Both the position numbers and the translations under genes were made by a program. Positions 1-10,481 of a stretch of 64,000 nt of DNA are shown piece by piece (position 1 is the stretch's first letter; each line of letters begins with the position of its first letter). The DNA comes from Epilithonimonas vandammei (GTDB lineage: Bacteria; Bacteroidota; Bacteroidia; Flavobacteriales; Weeksellaceae). The stretch lies in contig NZ_CP034161.1 in the NCBI RefSeq assembly GCF_003860525.1, positions 2,728,001-2,792,000 of the forward strand. The letters run 5' to 3'. Below the pieces are notes generated by a model, which saw nothing but the letters and a program-made list of their open reading frames with translations, made no database searches and was not told where the DNA came from.

Positions 1-111
1 TTTTTTTTGAAATGTGCGGTAACTATTTCATTACTCTTAGTGGCTCCATCTCAGGGTTAAATTGTTGAATTTGTTTTGAATTCTTATAAACCGAATATAG
101 ATTTATAAAAA

Positions 112-309
112 CTACTTAATTGCTAATTGTCTTAAAACACTTTTCGTGTCCACAGCAGCAACGTAAGAAGTTTGCGTTAGATTTCTCTTTTGCTTAGTTT
201 CTTTCTTTGTCAAGATGTGGCTTTTGAAAGCATTCTTTCTTTTGATCTTGCCTGTTCCGGTAAGAGCAAAACGCTTTTTAGCACCTGATTTCGTTTTTAA
301 TTTTGGCAT
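112..309 (-). CDS. rpmI: 50S ribosomal protein L35
   Basis: This is a 65-residue, Lys/Arg-rich protein with the L35 pattern: [14 protein letters not shown] at the N-terminus and later KSHILTKK. L35 is a small protein of the large ribosomal subunit. The length is normal for the family and the ATG is the only sensible start. It lies after infC on the same strand, the usual infC-rpmI-rplT order. The following gene, rplT, is not visible in bases 1-111 and should lie beyond the left edge. A terminator after infC (419-444) and a TAnnTTTG box at 381-388 suggest that rpmI has its own promoter as well as any read-through. Confidence 0.96.
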   Translation of the reverse strand: MPKLKTKSGAKKRFALTGTGKIKRKNAFKSHILTKKETKQKRNLTQTSYVAAVDTKSVLRQLAIK

Positions 310-380
310 TGTTCTGCTTTTTATGTTTTGTTATCAATATTTTATTAATATTCCCAAATGTATTTAAGAATAATAGTTTG

Positions 381-388
381 CAAAATTA
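381..388 (-). promoter_or_regulatory. Flavobacterial -7 promoter box upstream of rpmI
   Basis: On the minus strand the sequence reads TAATTTTG, an exact match to the Bacteroidota -7 consensus TAnnTTTG. It lies about 72 nt before the rpmI start and just past the infC terminator. No clear -33 TTG is seen. Confidence 0.45.
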
Positions 389-418
389 CAAAAAAATTCT
401 GAAAGTTGAGATATTAAA

Positions 419-444
419 AAACCTCAAAAATTAATTTGAGGTTT
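419..444 (-). terminator. Terminator after infC
   Basis: Perfect 10-bp arms (AAACCTCAAA / TTTGAGGTTT) with a short A/T loop are followed on the minus strand by a run of T. It lies between infC and rpmI, so it is either an end or an attenuation point of the thrS-infC transcript. Confidence 0.75.
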
Positions 445-470
445 AATATATAAATTGAATTTTATCAATA

Positions 471-1037
471 TTATTTTGCAGGCTTCTTAGGGCTCATCAT
501 CATAATCATTCTTTTTCCTTCAAGCTTAGGAAGTTGGTCAACTTTTCCAACGTGTTCCAAATCTTGAGCAAGCTTCAAAAGAAGAATTTCTCCTTGATCT
601 TTGAAGATAATAGAACGTCCTTTGAAGAAAACATAAGTCTTCAGTTTAGAACCTTCTTCCAAGAATTTTTCAGCGTGCTTTTTCTTGAATTCGTAATCGT
701 GGTCATCGGTTTGAGGACCGAATCTAATCTCCTTAACAACTACTTTTACTTGCTTCGCTTTTAGTTCTTTGGTTTTCTTCTTTTGCTCGTACAAGAATTT
801 TTTATAATCCAGGATACGAGAAATGTAAGGTTCTGCTTTGTCCGAGATTACTACAAGATCTAATTCTTGCTCTCTTGCAATTTCTAAAGCTTTGGCTAAT
901 GGATAAACGCCAGGCTCTACATTGTCGCCCACAAGACGAACTTCTTTTGCCCGGATTTTTTCATTAATCTGATGTATATCTTCCTGAACAGGTCGGCGCA
1001 TTGGGCCTCTTCCTCTGTTGTTAAATTTCTGTGCTAT
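471..1037 (-). CDS. infC: Translation initiation factor IF-3, probable ATA start
   Basis: IF-3 binds the 30S subunit, prevents premature subunit joining and checks the start codon. The N-terminal domain ([16 protein letters not shown], then [14 protein letters not shown]) and the C-terminal domain (VKEIRFGPQ through [11 protein letters not shown]) are both complete. The first in-frame ATG is at 1001 and would give 176 residues. The frame stays open upstream for residues that read [11 protein letters not shown], a basic lead typical of this family, and the only start-like codon before the stop is ATA at 1037-1035. Rare starts in infC are known to allow autoregulation by IF-3, so I prefer 1037 (188 residues). 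ATG 1001 remains possible. It lies downstream of thrS. Confidence 0.85.
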   Translation of the reverse strand: MAQKFNNRGRGPMRRPVQEDIHQINEKIRAKEVRLVGDNVEPGVYPLAKALEIAREQELDLVVISDKAEPYISRILDYKKFLYEQKKKTKELKAKQVKVVVKEIRFGPQTDDHDYEFKKKHAEKFLEEGSKLKTYVFFKGRSIIFKDQGEILLLKLAQDLEHVGKVDQLPKLEGKRMIMMMSPKKPAK

Positions 1038-1101
1038 TGTATTATAATTTTATGGTTTAACTTTATTGATTAATACTTAAATTAATAAATATTTTAATTT
1101 C

Positions 1102-3042
1102 TTAATTGACTCCGAATTCGAAACCTGTATCTGCTGCTTTTTTGAAATAATTGACAAAATCATCAATACTCATTGCGCCAAGATCGCCTTCGCCTCTTCT
1201 TCTTACAGAAATTGTTCCATTCTGCTCTTCATTTTCTCCAACCACCAACATAAACGGAATCTTTTTCAATTCTGCATCACGGATTTTTTTACCCGTTTTT
1301 TCGTTCCTCTCATCAATTAATCCGCTAATATCGTGATTTTCTAATAATTGTGAAACTTTTTTTGCATAACCAACATATTTTTCACTGATTGGAAGAATCG
1401 TAAATTGTTCCGGACTTAGCCAAAGTGGGAAATCTCCTGCAGTATTTTCAATCAGAATTGCAATGAATCTTTCCATAGAACCAAACGGTGCTCTGTGGAT
1501 CATCACAGGTCTGTGTTTTTCATTATCATTCCCGGTGTACCAAAGATCAAATCTTTCAGGCAAATTGTAATCAACCTGGATGGTTCCTAACTGCCAGCTT
1601 CTTCCCAAGGCATCTTTTACCATAAAATCTAGCTTCGGACCGTAGAAAGCTGCTTCTCCGTATTCTGTAACGGTTTTCAATCCTTTTTCGGTTGCTGCGG
1701 TTACGATGGCATTTTCTGCTTTTTCCCAGTTCTCATCAGAACCGATATATTTCTGTTTGTTTTCCGGATCTCTCAAGGAAATCTGCGCTGTGAAATCTCC
1801 AAATCCTAGCGAACCGAAAACGTAAAGAACCAAGTCAATGGTTTTCTTGAATTCTTCCATCAATTGATCCGGTGTACAGAAAAGGTGTGCATCATCTTGA
1901 GTAAATCCACGAACTCTCGTTAAACCGTGTAATTCGCCAGATTGTTCATATCTGTAAACCGTTCCAAATTCTGCATAACGCTTTGGAAGATCTTTGTAGC
2001 TCCATTGCGAAGTTTTGTAAATCTCACAGTGGTGAGGGCAGTTCATTGGCTTCAGCATAAACTCTTCGCCTTCATTTGGGGTTTTGATCGGCTGGAAGCT
2101 GTCTGCCCCGTATTTGTCCCAATGGCCGGAAGTAACGTATAATTCTTTCGCTCCGATGTGCGGCGAAATTACGAATTCGTAACCTGCTTTTTTCTGAGCT
2201 TTAGAAAGGAAATCCTCTAATTTTCTTCTCAGCTTGGTTCCATTAGGTAACCAAAGCGGAAGACCATGTCCCACTTTTTCTGAGAACGCAAAAATCCCAA
2301 GTTCTTTCCCTAGTTTTCTGTGGTCTCTTCTCTTGGCTTCTTCTAGTCTTTCAAGATATTCGGTTAACTCTTTTTGCTTAGGAAAAGAGATTCCGTAAAC
2401 TCTTGTCAACTGTGGATTTTTCTCATCACCTCTCCAGTAAGCTCCAGCTGCATTTAAGATTTTTACAGCTTTTACAATTCCAGTTGAAGGGATGTGACCA
2501 CCTCTACAAAGGTCTGTAAAGTTATCGTGTGTTACAAAAGTGATTTCGCCATCAGGCAGATTTTCAATCAATTCAGTTTTGAAAGGATTGTCAGCATATT
2601 CTTTTAAAGCATCGGCTTTTGAAACTTCACGAAGGTTGAAAGTCGAATTTTTCTTAGCATTTTCTAAGATTTTCTTTTCCAGTTTTTCGAAGTCATTTTC
2701 AGACAAAGGCTTTCCTCCGAAATCTACATCGTAATAGAATCCATTGGCAATTGCAGGCCCGATTGTCAGCTTTGCGTCAGGATAAAATTCCATAATTGCT
2801 TGAGCTAACAAGTGAGCGGAGGAATGCCAGAATGCTTTTTTACCCATATCGTCATTCCACGTCAAAAGCTGCACTGTAGAATCCTCTGTTATCGTGGTTT
2901 CTACTTCTGTCTGTTTTCCGTTAACGATGGCAGAGATGGTGTTTCTTGCCAGACCGTCACTGATACTTTGCGCAACTTGTAGCGGAGTAACTGCTCCTTC
3001 ATATTCTCTGATGCTGCCATCAGGAAGTGTAATTTTTAGCAT
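1102..3042 (-). CDS. thrS: Threonine--tRNA ligase
   Basis: Charges tRNA-Thr with threonine in the cytoplasm. The 646 residues show the full bacterial layout. An N-terminal TGS domain covers about residues 1-62. The editing domain carries HSSAHLLAQ near residue 74 and CRGGH near residue 183. The class II core has motif 2 around [17 protein letters not shown] and motif 3 around GSMERF. An anticodon-binding domain follows from about residue 545. The zinc ligands are visible in [15 protein letters not shown] and MIHRAPF. The ATG start matches the family N-terminus MLKITLPDG. It heads the thrS-infC transcription unit. Confidence 0.98.
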   Translation of the reverse strand: MLKITLPDGSIREYEGAVTPLQVAQSISDGLARNTISAIVNGKQTEVETTITEDSTVQLLTWNDDMGKKAFWHSSAHLLAQAIMEFYPDAKLTIGPAIANGFYYDVDFGGKPLSENDFEKLEKKILENAKKNSTFNLREVSKADALKEYADNPFKTELIENLPDGEITFVTHDNFTDLCRGGHIPSTGIVKAVKILNAAGAYWRGDEKNPQLTRVYGISFPKQKELTEYLERLEEAKRRDHRKLGKELGIFAFSEKVGHGLPLWLPNGTKLRRKLEDFLSKAQKKAGYEFVISPHIGAKELYVTSGHWDKYGADSFQPIKTPNEGEEFMLKPMNCPHHCEIYKTSQWSYKDLPKRYAEFGTVYRYEQSGELHGLTRVRGFTQDDAHLFCTPDQLMEEFKKTIDLVLYVFGSLGFGDFTAQISLRDPENKQKYIGSDENWEKAENAIVTAATEKGLKTVTEYGEAAFYGPKLDFMVKDALGRSWQLGTIQVDYNLPERFDLWYTGNDNEKHRPVMIHRAPFGSMERFIAILIENTAGDFPLWLSPEQFTILPISEKYVGYAKKVSQLLENHDISGLIDERNEKTGKKIRDAELKKIPFMLVVGENEEQNGTISVRRRGEGDLGAMSIDDFVNYFKKAADTGFEFGVN

Positions 3043-3065
3043 TATGACTGAAATTTTTAGAGTTG

Positions 3066-3073
3066 CAAAAATA
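3066..3073 (-). promoter_or_regulatory. -7 promoter box of thrS
   Basis: The minus strand reads TATTTTTG, an exact TAnnTTTG match 24 nt before the thrS ATG. No TTG is apparent at the expected -33 distance. Confidence 0.5.
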
Positions 3074-3098
3074 GTGATTTTTTAAAGAAAAAAGACAT

Positions 3099-4634
3099 TT
3101 ATTTGACCTTAACTTTCTCTTTTATAATCTCAATAACATCTACATTTCTGACTTTCGATATGATCCATCCGTGGATGTCGATATACATCAGTGTTCTTTT
3201 GTCGTACCGGTTGTTTTCGGATTCTTCCAGTTGTGTTTCGAATTCTTTGAAAGCAAAAATCTGTTCTGTCGAATTTTTATCACTGATTTGCTTGAAAAAA
3301 TTCACAATGTTGAAATGCAAATCTGATGGATTTTTCATCTTTTTAGCGAACTTCAACGTGTTTTTTACAAAGTCATCATAATCGTCATCAAATCCAGCTT
3401 CGAATTTTGCCATCAAAATCAAAATCCTCGTATGGAATAGCAAATCCTCCTGAATATTCCCTTTTGAATTAATGATTTTCAAACCGTATTTAATGGTGTT
3501 CTGATAGTTTTTACTTCCAAAATACATTGATGCAATTTTCAGATAAAGTATCAGCAAATGATGTTCATCCACTTTATCACGGAATTTTTCTATTTTCAAT
3601 TCCAACTCAGGAATCAATTTTGTGCCTTTGAAAAACTCACCTTTAATAAAATAAAGATTCATCATCGTATTGTAATAGGTGAGAAAAATCAAAGATTGTG
3701 AGTTCTCGTTATGCACAAAAATCTCAGACTTAACAACATTATTGAATTTCTCAAAACTCTTCTCAATTCCTCTAATACTACCATAAATGAATAAAATCTT
3801 GAACAAATAAGTGTTCCCTTTGATGTACCAAACCGGGTGGCTTTTTATCATTTCAGGATTCTTATGAAACAATTCTACCCATTGATAGGCATATTTCAGA
3901 GTGTATTTATAATCCTGCAAAAGCTGATTTTTCCAGACGTGCGCTTTGTAATACCAAAGTTTTTCCGTGAAATTCAGTTTGTTAAGGTCAATTTTTGTGA
4001 CTTTTTTATCAAAAAAATCAATGGTTTTTTCTCGGTCTTCATCATTTTTGATGTAACCGTGCGTCAGCATTTCGCTGTATAATTTCAAGGACAAATTAGA
4101 AAGTCTGGTTGCGTATCTGTTTTGCTGACTTATTTCGCTGGATTGTCGGATAAGTTCGTCTGCTCGCCCATCAATACTTCGTGTAATGAATTGAGATTCA
4201 ATTACTTTTTCAAGTTCAATGATTTCGGATGCGATTGTTTTTTCATCCAATTCCAGAGCCGATTGTTTGGCTTTGTCTAAGATTTTCAAAGCTTGTTTGT
4301 GTAATCCTTTTTGATAAAGAATATTAGCAAAATCAAGTTGTTCCCGAAGTTGCATTCTATTATTCTGATGACTTGGATTGAGTCTCAGACTTACCAAAAT
4401 CTGCTTGTAAAGATGTGCTTTTAAATTCGAAAGCTGTTGTTTCGAGGATATTTTTTTCTCAAGAATGATTTCCTCGTTGTATTCCTTCATTTTGTCCAAT
4501 TCAGAAAAAAGCAGGAGAAATTTTGCATCAACATTAATCCCGAGACGATTGACATATAGCTTAAATTGTCTCTTTTCCGACGTGGAAAGTGACTTAATAA
4601 GGACAAATAAAAAATCTTTCTGTAATTCTGACAT
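3099..4634 (-). CDS. TPR-like helical protein of unknown function
   Basis: A 511-residue soluble protein with no signal peptide or membrane segment. It is rich in Leu, Lys and Glu and predicted to be almost wholly helical. Stretches such as ANILYQKGLHKQALKILDKAK (about residues 108-128) and SMYFGSKNYQNTIKYGLKII (about 370-390) look like tetratricopeptide-type helix pairs. Proteins of this kind are common and unnamed in Flavobacteriia. It is divergent from the leucine operon and separated from thrS by 56 bp, with thrS's own promoter in the gap. No catalytic motif was seen, so a scaffold role is the most that can be suggested. Confidence 0.8.
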   Translation of the reverse strand: MSELQKDFLFVLIKSLSTSEKRQFKLYVNRLGINVDAKFLLLFSELDKMKEYNEEIILEKKISSKQQLSNLKAHLYKQILVSLRLNPSHQNNRMQLREQLDFANILYQKGLHKQALKILDKAKQSALELDEKTIASEIIELEKVIESQFITRSIDGRADELIRQSSEISQQNRYATRLSNLSLKLYSEMLTHGYIKNDEDREKTIDFFDKKVTKIDLNKLNFTEKLWYYKAHVWKNQLLQDYKYTLKYAYQWVELFHKNPEMIKSHPVWYIKGNTYLFKILFIYGSIRGIEKSFEKFNNVVKSEIFVHNENSQSLIFLTYYNTMMNLYFIKGEFFKGTKLIPELELKIEKFRDKVDEHHLLILYLKIASMYFGSKNYQNTIKYGLKIINSKGNIQEDLLFHTRILILMAKFEAGFDDDYDDFVKNTLKFAKKMKNPSDLHFNIVNFFKQISDKNSTEQIFAFKEFETQLEESENNRYDKRTLMYIDIHGWIISKVRNVDVIEIIKEKVKVK

Positions 4635-4746
4635 TGTAAAAATTAAATATTTAAATACTTGATAATTAATTTTTTATAAATTATTTTGAGCAAATCGAAT
4701 ATTGTATTTTTTGAAGTATTTCCGTAATAAACAATAAATCAAATTC

Positions 4747-4754
4747 TACTTTTG
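4747..4754 (+). promoter_or_regulatory. -7 promoter box of the leu operon
   Basis: TACTTTTG matches TAnnTTTG exactly and lies 28 nt before the leuA ATG. The upstream DNA is very A/T-rich without a clear -33 TTG. No leader peptide rich in Leu codons or attenuator hairpin was found in the 148-bp divergent gap. Confidence 0.5.
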
Positions 4755-4782
4755 AACATCAAAATTAGATAAAAACTCTATT

Positions 4783-5946
4783 ATGAATCCTGAAAAAATT
4801 GAAATTTTTGATACGACACTGAGAGATGGGGAACAAGTCCCGGGATGTAAACTGAATACGGAACAAAAATTAGTTATTGCAGAGAAACTCGATTTTTTAG
4901 GTGTTGATATTATTGAAGCAGGTTTTCCGATTTCCAGTCCGGGCGATTTTCAGTCGGTTCAGGAGATTTCGAAAATTGTAAAAAATGCCAAAGTTTGCGG
5001 ATTGACGAGAGCCAACAAAAAAGATATTGAAGTTGCGGCGGAAGCTTTGAAATATGCGAAAAGACCGAGAATCCATACAGGAATTGGAACTTCGGATTCT
5101 CATATCAAATTCAAATTCAATTCTACAAGAGAACAGATTTTGGAAAGAGCCGTTGACGCTGTAAAATATGCCAAAAATTTTGTCGATGATGTTGAGTTTT
5201 ATGCTGAAGATGCGGGAAGAACGGACAATGATTTTCTTGCAAAAGTTTGCGAAGAAGTCATCAAAGCGGGAGCAACTGTTCTAAATATTCCTGATACAAC
5301 GGGTTATTGTCTGCCGGAAGAGTACGGACAAAAAATCAAATATCTGAAAGAAAATGTAAGAGATATTGACAAAGCAGTTTTATCCTGCCATTGTCATAAT
5401 GATTTGGGAATGGCAACAGCTAATTCTATTTCTGGAATTATTAACGGAGCCAGACAAATCGAATGCACCATCAATGGACTTGGCGAACGTGCTGGAAATA
5501 CGGCATTGGAAGAGGTTGTAATGATTATTAAGCAACATCCTGACCTTAATTTCTTTACTAATATCAATTCCAAAATGCTGAATGAAATAAGTTATTTGGT
5601 TTCCGAACTGATGGGAATGCCGGTTCAGCCAAACAAAGCAATTGTTGGTGCGAATGCATTTGCGCACAGTTCAGGAATTCACCAGGATGGTGTCATCAAA
5701 AACAGAGAAACTTACGAGATTATCGACCCACGAGAAGTCGGAATCAACGAGTCTTCTATTGTTCTGACAGCGAGAAGCGGACGTTCTGCTTTGGCTTATC
5801 GATTCAAAAATATTGGTTTTGATGTGACAAAAGTAGAATTAGACTTTTTATATCAGGAGTTTTTGAAAATTGCCGATACTAAGAAAGAAGTTAATAATGA
5901 CGATTTAAGCTATATGATGAAATCATTTAATCAAAAAATTGGATAG
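4783..5946 (+). CDS. leuA: 2-isopropylmalate synthase (short form)
   Basis: Condenses acetyl-CoA with 2-oxoisovalerate, the first committed step of leucine synthesis. The HMGL-like barrel is complete: [12 protein letters not shown] near residue 10, the metal-binding [12 protein letters not shown] near residue 201, and GLGERAGN. At 387 residues it ends soon after the barrel and linker, so the roughly 120-residue C-terminal LeuA dimer domain that binds leucine in long forms is missing. Related short enzymes include homocitrate and citramalate synthases. The leuCDB genes that follow directly make leuA the best call. First gene of the operon, 7 bp before leuC. Confidence 0.9.
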   Translation: MNPEKIEIFDTTLRDGEQVPGCKLNTEQKLVIAEKLDFLGVDIIEAGFPISSPGDFQSVQEISKIVKNAKVCGLTRANKKDIEVAAEALKYAKRPRIHTGIGTSDSHIKFKFNSTREQILERAVDAVKYAKNFVDDVEFYAEDAGRTDNDFLAKVCEEVIKAGATVLNIPDTTGYCLPEEYGQKIKYLKENVRDIDKAVLSCHCHNDLGMATANSISGIINGARQIECTINGLGERAGNTALEEVVMIIKQHPDLNFFTNINSKMLNEISYLVSELMGMPVQPNKAIVGANAFAHSSGIHQDGVIKNRETYEIIDPREVGINESSIVLTARSGRSALAYRFKNIGFDVTKVELDFLYQEFLKIADTKKEVNNDDLSYMMKSFNQKIG

Positions 5947-5953
5947 AAATAAA

Positions 5954-7339
5954 ATGAGCCAAAACAAAACATTATTTGATAAAGTCTGGGATGCGCACGT
6001 TGTAGAAACCGTTCCGGATGGACCTCAGGTGATTTATATAGACAAACATTTGATTCACGAAGTGACCAGCCCGCAGGCTTTTGCAGAATTGGAAGCGAGA
6101 GGTTTAGAAATCTTTCGTCCGAATCAGATTGTTGCAACAGCAGACCACAATGTTCCGACTTTGGGACAAGAACTGCCTATCAAAGACGAATTATCAAGAA
6201 CTCAAGTTCAGCAATTGACTGAAAATTGCAAAAAAAATAACATCGAATTATACGGACTTGGTCATCCATATCAAGGAATCGTTCACATCATTGCACCAGA
6301 ATTGGGAATTACGCAACCGGGAATGAGCATCGTTTGTGGCGATAGTCACACTTCTACGCACGGTGCTTTTGGAGCGATTGCTTTTGGGATCGGGACAAGT
6401 CAGGTTGCACAGGTTTTTGCAAGCCAATGTCTGTTGATGAACAAACCAAAATCAATGCGTGTTTCCGTGAATGGAAAACTTAATAAGGATGTTCAGGCAA
6501 AAGATGTGATTCTTTATATTATTTCAAAAATCGGAACTGATGCTGGAACCGGATATTTCTGTGAATATGCCGGAAATGTCTTTGAAGAAATGTCGATGGA
6601 AGGAAGAATGACAGTTTGTAATATGAGCATAGAAATGGGAGCGAGAGGCGGAATGATTGCGCCGGACGAAACTACTTTCAATTATATCAAAGACAGAACA
6701 TTTGCACCAAAAGGAGAGGAATGGGATGAAAAAGTAGCGTATTGGAAAACTTTGAAATCCGATTCTGATGCAGTTTTTGATAAAGAATTTGAATTTGCTG
6801 CAGAAGATATCAAACCAATGATAACTTACGGAACCAATCCGGGAATGGGAATTTCCATTGATTCTAAAATTCCGACTGCTCAAAACGAATCCGAGGAAAA
6901 AGCCCTGAAATATATGGGGTTGAACGCTGGACAATCAACTTCAGACATCAAAGTGAATTATGTGTTTATCGGAAGTTGTACTAATGCAAGAATAGAGGAT
7001 TTCCGTTCTGCCGCAGATTATGTCAAAGGAAAGCAAAAAGCTGAAAATATTGTGGCTTGGTTGGTTCCTGGTTCACAGCAAGTGGCAAAACAAATTTATG
7101 ATGAAGGATTGGATAAAGTATTTAATGATGCAGGTTTCCAAATCCGTCAGCCTGGATGTTCGGCTTGTTTGGCAATGAATGAAGATAAAATCCCGGAAGG
7201 TGAATATTGTGTTTCCACTTCCAACAGAAACTTCGAAGGTCGACAAGGTCAAGGTGCAAGAACACTTTTGGCAAGTCCGTTAACTGCTGCGAAAGTTGCT
7301 GTGGAAGGCAGAATCCCGGCTTTTGAAAATTTGAATTAA
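5954..7339 (+). CDS. leuC: 3-isopropylmalate dehydratase large subunit
   Basis: With LeuD, isomerises 2- to 3-isopropylmalate using a [4Fe-4S] cluster. The 461-residue protein has the aconitase fold motifs [13 protein letters not shown] and the three cluster cysteines in [10 protein letters not shown] (about residue 342) and GCSACLAMN (about residues 402-405). I chose the ATG at 5954 ([17 protein letters not shown]) over a TTG five codons upstream because it matches the family N-terminus and clears the leuA stop. The next gene starts 1 bp after its stop. Confidence 0.97.
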   Translation: MSQNKTLFDKVWDAHVVETVPDGPQVIYIDKHLIHEVTSPQAFAELEARGLEIFRPNQIVATADHNVPTLGQELPIKDELSRTQVQQLTENCKKNNIELYGLGHPYQGIVHIIAPELGITQPGMSIVCGDSHTSTHGAFGAIAFGIGTSQVAQVFASQCLLMNKPKSMRVSVNGKLNKDVQAKDVILYIISKIGTDAGTGYFCEYAGNVFEEMSMEGRMTVCNMSIEMGARGGMIAPDETTFNYIKDRTFAPKGEEWDEKVAYWKTLKSDSDAVFDKEFEFAAEDIKPMITYGTNPGMGISIDSKIPTAQNESEEKALKYMGLNAGQSTSDIKVNYVFIGSCTNARIEDFRSAADYVKGKQKAENIVAWLVPGSQQVAKQIYDEGLDKVFNDAGFQIRQPGCSACLAMNEDKIPEGEYCVSTSNRNFEGRQGQGARTLLASPLTAAKVAVEGRIPAFENLN

Positions 7340-7340
7340 A

Positions 7341-8027
7341 ATGCCTACCATAGAATCTATTAAGTCAAAATTCAATGCGGTATCAGAAAAATACGATAAG
7401 CAAAGAAAAGAACTGATACCTTGCTTTGATGATTTTTATAAAATACCAGTTGAATTATCGAATCAAATGAAATCCGTTGACAACATATTAGATATAGGAG
7501 CTGGCACAGGTTTGATGAGTGCTTTTTTTCTTGAAAAATATAACGAAGCCGATTTTACATTGGTAGATATTTCGGAAGAAATGCTAAAAAAAGCTAAGGA
7601 AAGATTTTCAGGATTTTCAAATTTTGAATTTCTTGTTCAGGATTTAGAAGATTTAGCTTTAGAAAAAAACAAATTTGATTTGGTGATTTCTGGTTTAGCA
7701 ATTCATCATTTAGATGATGAAGCTAAAAAAAAGCTTTTCAAAACAATCCATAAACTTCTGAATGACGGTGGATTATTTATAAATGCAGACCAGGTTTTGG
7801 GTGAAAATAATTTTTCGGAAGCACTTTACACTTCTACTTGGAGAGAGAAAGTTGTAGCCAATAAAACTTTGACATCAGAAGAAAAAGAAGCAACATTTGA
7901 AAGAATTAAACTCGATAAAATGAGTCCACTGAAGGAACAACTAAAATGGTTGGAAGATGTAGGGTTTAAAAATGTGGCGAACGTATATCAATACTATAAT
8001 TTTGTTGTTTATAACGCAAAAAAATAA
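7341..8027 (+). CDS. Class I SAM-dependent methyltransferase inside the leu operon
   Basis: A 228-residue Rossmann-fold methyltransferase. Motif I is ILDIGAGTG at about residue 49, the acidic end of strand 2 is TLVDIS, and DLVISGLAIHHL forms the motif II region. The N-terminal stretch (KFNAVSEKYDKQRKELIPCFDDFY) resembles small CmoA/UbiE-like bacterial methyltransferases. The substrate is unknown. It starts 1 bp after leuC and lies 47 bp before leuD, so it splits the normally adjacent leuCD pair. It is richer in A-runs and Lys codons than its neighbours, which hints at later acquisition. A role on a small carboxylate of the pathway is only a hypothesis. Confidence 0.85.
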   Translation: MPTIESIKSKFNAVSEKYDKQRKELIPCFDDFYKIPVELSNQMKSVDNILDIGAGTGLMSAFFLEKYNEADFTLVDISEEMLKKAKERFSGFSNFEFLVQDLEDLALEKNKFDLVISGLAIHHLDDEAKKKLFKTIHKLLNDGGLFINADQVLGENNFSEALYTSTWREKVVANKTLTSEEKEATFERIKLDKMSPLKEQLKWLEDVGFKNVANVYQYYNFVVYNAKK

Positions 8028-8074
8028 AGGCATAAAAACATCTATTTGATGATTACTTTTTAAAAGAATAAAGA

Positions 8075-8680
8075 ATGCAAAAATTAGTTTTAATCAATTC
8101 TCAGGCTGTTCCATTGCCGAGTGAAAATATAGATACAGACCAGATTATTCCGGCGCGTTTCCTCAAAAGTATTAGCAAAGAAGGTTTCGGGGAAAATCTT
8201 TTCAGAGACTGGCGGTATAATGTTCATACAAATGAGCCAAACGCTGATTTCGTTCTGAATAATTCTAAATATTCCGGAGAAATATTAGTGGCAGGAAATA
8301 ATTTTGGATGTGGAAGCAGTAGAGAACACGCGGCTTGGGCGTTGACAGATTACGGTTTCAAAGTCGTTGTGTCAAGTTATTTTGCAGATATTTTCAAAGG
8401 AAATGCGCTTAACAACGGACTTCTTCCTGTTAAAGTTTCGGAAAATTATTTAAAAGATTTGATGAATACCATTACGAACCAGCCGGAAACAAAAATTATT
8501 GTTGATGTAGAAAGTCAAATCATTTCTTTCAATGAGAGAACAGAAAATTTCGAACTCGATTCTTATAAAAAAATATGTCTTTTGAATGGCTATGACGACA
8601 TCGATTTCTTAACCAGTAAGAAAGAAGCTATCCAAAAATTTGAACAAAAAACACAGAAAGTATATGAGCAAAACTTATAA
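8075..8680 (+). CDS. leuD: 3-isopropylmalate dehydratase small subunit
   Basis: Swivel-domain partner of LeuC. The 201 residues have normal family length and carry [14 protein letters not shown] near the N-terminus and the signature [17 protein letters not shown] at about residue 76. The ATG lies 47 bp after the methyltransferase gene. The last 17 nt overlap leuB, so translation of the two may be coupled. Confidence 0.97.
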   Translation: MQKLVLINSQAVPLPSENIDTDQIIPARFLKSISKEGFGENLFRDWRYNVHTNEPNADFVLNNSKYSGEILVAGNNFGCGSSREHAAWALTDYGFKVVVSSYFADIFKGNALNNGLLPVKVSENYLKDLMNTITNQPETKIIVDVESQIISFNERTENFELDSYKKICLLNGYDDIDFLTSKKEAIQKFEQKTQKVYEQNL

Positions 8681-9785
8681 AATAGCAGTTTTAGCAGGCG
8701 ACGGAATAGGTCCGGAAGTTACCAAGGAAAGTGTGAAAATATTGAAAGTAATCGGTGAAACTTTTCAATATAAATTCCAATTCGATTATGGAAGTGTGGG
8801 AGCAGAAGCTATTTATCAGACAGGAAATCCACTGCCGGATGAGACTTTGGCATTGTGTAAAAATTCTGATGCTGTTTTGTTTGGAGCAATTGGTGATCCA
8901 GCATTTGACAATAATCCGGATGCAAAAGTTCGTCCGGAGCAAGGTTTGTTGAAATTGAGAAAAGAATTAGGATTGTTTGCGAATATCAGACCGATAAAAA
9001 CCTACGCTTCTTTGATTAAAAAAAGTCCGTTGAAAAAAGAAATCGTTGATGGAACGGATATTCAAATCTATCGTGAGCTGATTAGCGGAATTTATTTCGG
9101 GGAAAAATTCACGGATGAAAATGGTGAATATGCTTACGATCTTTGCAAATATTCCAGAGAAGAAATCATTGGAATTACACATTTGGCATTCCAAGATGCG
9201 CAGAAAAGAAAGAAAAAACTGACATTGATTGACAAGGCTAATGTTCTAGATACATCCAGACTTTGGAGAAAAATCGTGAAAGAAATTGCTGTGGAATATC
9301 CGGATGTTGCATTAGATTTTATGTTTGTGGACAACGCTGCTATGCAAATGATTCTCAATCCAAAACAGTTTGATGTAATCCTTACTGAGAATATGTTTGG
9401 TGATATTATTTCAGACGAAGCCAGTGTAATTGGAGGCTCTATTGGATTGTTGCCTTCAGCTTCTATTGGCGAGGATAACGGACTTTTTGAACCAATCCAC
9501 GGGTCTTATCCTCAAGCCAAAGGAAAAGGAATTGCGAATCCAATCGCTTCAATCTTGAGCGCGGCAATGTTGTTGGATTATTTAGAACTGGATCAAGCTG
9601 CTGATAAATTGAGAAAAAGTGTAGAGCACGCTATAGAAAGCAAGTTTGTAACAATAGATTTGAATGCGGAACAGCATTATACCACTTCAGAAGTTGGTGA
9701 TTTTATCGCAGATTATATTAAGTTTTCAGAAAAGTCTTATTATAATTTTGAAAATATTCAATTGGGCAAATCCACAATCGTTTGA
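8664..9785 (+). CDS. leuB: 3-isopropylmalate dehydrogenase
   Basis: Oxidatively decarboxylates 3-isopropylmalate with NAD to give the keto acid precursor of leucine. The 373-residue protein starts [19 protein letters not shown]. It contains [11 protein letters not shown], the metal site in [13 protein letters not shown], and [20 protein letters not shown] with the dinucleotide loop. I chose the ATG at 8664 over a TTG eight codons upstream because the family begins here. It overlaps leuD by 17 nt and is the last gene before a strong terminator. Confidence 0.97.
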   Translation: MSKTYKIAVLAGDGIGPEVTKESVKILKVIGETFQYKFQFDYGSVGAEAIYQTGNPLPDETLALCKNSDAVLFGAIGDPAFDNNPDAKVRPEQGLLKLRKELGLFANIRPIKTYASLIKKSPLKKEIVDGTDIQIYRELISGIYFGEKFTDENGEYAYDLCKYSREEIIGITHLAFQDAQKRKKKLTLIDKANVLDTSRLWRKIVKEIAVEYPDVALDFMFVDNAAMQMILNPKQFDVILTENMFGDIISDEASVIGGSIGLLPSASIGEDNGLFEPIHGSYPQAKGKGIANPIASILSAAMLLDYLELDQAADKLRKSVEHAIESKFVTIDLNAEQHYTTSEVGDFIADYIKFSEKSYYNFENIQLGKSTIV

Positions 9786-9800
9786 TGAGATGAAGTCTGT

Positions 9801-9830
9801 AAAAAGAGCCGAAGATATTCGGCTCTTTTG
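9801..9830. terminator. Bidirectional terminator after leuB
   Basis: Perfect arms AAAAGAGCCGA / TCGGCTCTTTT with a short loop have A and T runs on the two sides. The hairpin can end leuB on the plus strand and also the convergent stress-protein gene on the minus strand. Confidence 0.85.
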
Positions 9831-9866
9831 AAAAATGTAAAGTTATATATAGGGATGTGATTGGTT

Positions 9867-10364
9867 TTAATCTTTACTACCCAGAGAGTCCATTTCGTCA
9901 GACATTCCTTTTTCTGGTTTATAAGCAGCACTCCGCTCGTCAGTAAAGTATAGGTTATTTTTTGCTTTTGCAATTATCCTAGCTCTTTTATGTTCAGAAA
10001 TGGGATACTCGTGATGTGTATCTGTATATTTCCCAGAAATGTAATCTCGGGTTTTTTCTTCTATGTCAATGGCGCCGTTTTCGTCAAGAATGCTTTTTAC
10101 GGCATTTGCATCATCTTCATTATCAACATAAACTGTTACTGTAGCACTATTTATGCTTGCGTATTCGTAGCGATCCTGATCAACACTACTGTCATCAAAA
10201 AGCCAATTCCAGAAACCTTTGTTTTTTGTATGATCTACAGTTTCCAAAGTTTTTTTTTCTGATCGCGTGATGGTGTAATCGTAAAATCCTGCATTTTCTA
10301 ATTTGGTGATGACTTCATTGTATTCCTCTTGATTAGGAAAAATTCCAAAAACGGTGTAAGACAT
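9867..10364 (-). CDS. General stress protein 17M-like domain protein
   Basis: A 165-residue soluble protein beginning MSYTVFGIFPNQEEYNEVITKLENAGF. This resembles the start of YflT/GSP17M-type stress domains, in which a ferredoxin-like fold opens with a short strand and a helix. A second similar strand-helix unit (SATVTVYVDNEDDANAVKSIL) follows at about residue 73. The C-terminal tail is charged and looks disordered. It converges on leuB across a shared terminator. The family link rests on N-terminal pattern only, and no enzymatic motif is present. Confidence 0.7.
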   Translation of the reverse strand: MSYTVFGIFPNQEEYNEVITKLENAGFYDYTITRSEKKTLETVDHTKNKGFWNWLFDDSSVDQDRYEYASINSATVTVYVDNEDDANAVKSILDENGAIDIEEKTRDYISGKYTDTHHEYPISEHKRARIIAKAKNNLYFTDERSAAYKPEKGMSDEMDSLGSKD

Positions 10365-10481
10365 AATAATATTTTTTGTGTGTTAATAATTGGTGTTTTT
10401 CAAGAAACAAAAACTATGGCATTATCACATAGAAAGATAATTTTAACTTTATTTTAATATTTAGTCGATGAGCAAAATAAT

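Noticed and set aside
1..111. Start of rplT or a tRNA at the left edge
   Set aside because: The only ATG on the minus strand leads to a stop after eight codons, and no cloverleaf or L20 N-terminus can be read.
8640..8663. A TTG start for leuB upstream of the ATG
   Set aside because: It would lengthen the overlap with leuD to 41 nt and add eight residues not found in the family; ATG 8664 gives [19 protein letters not shown].
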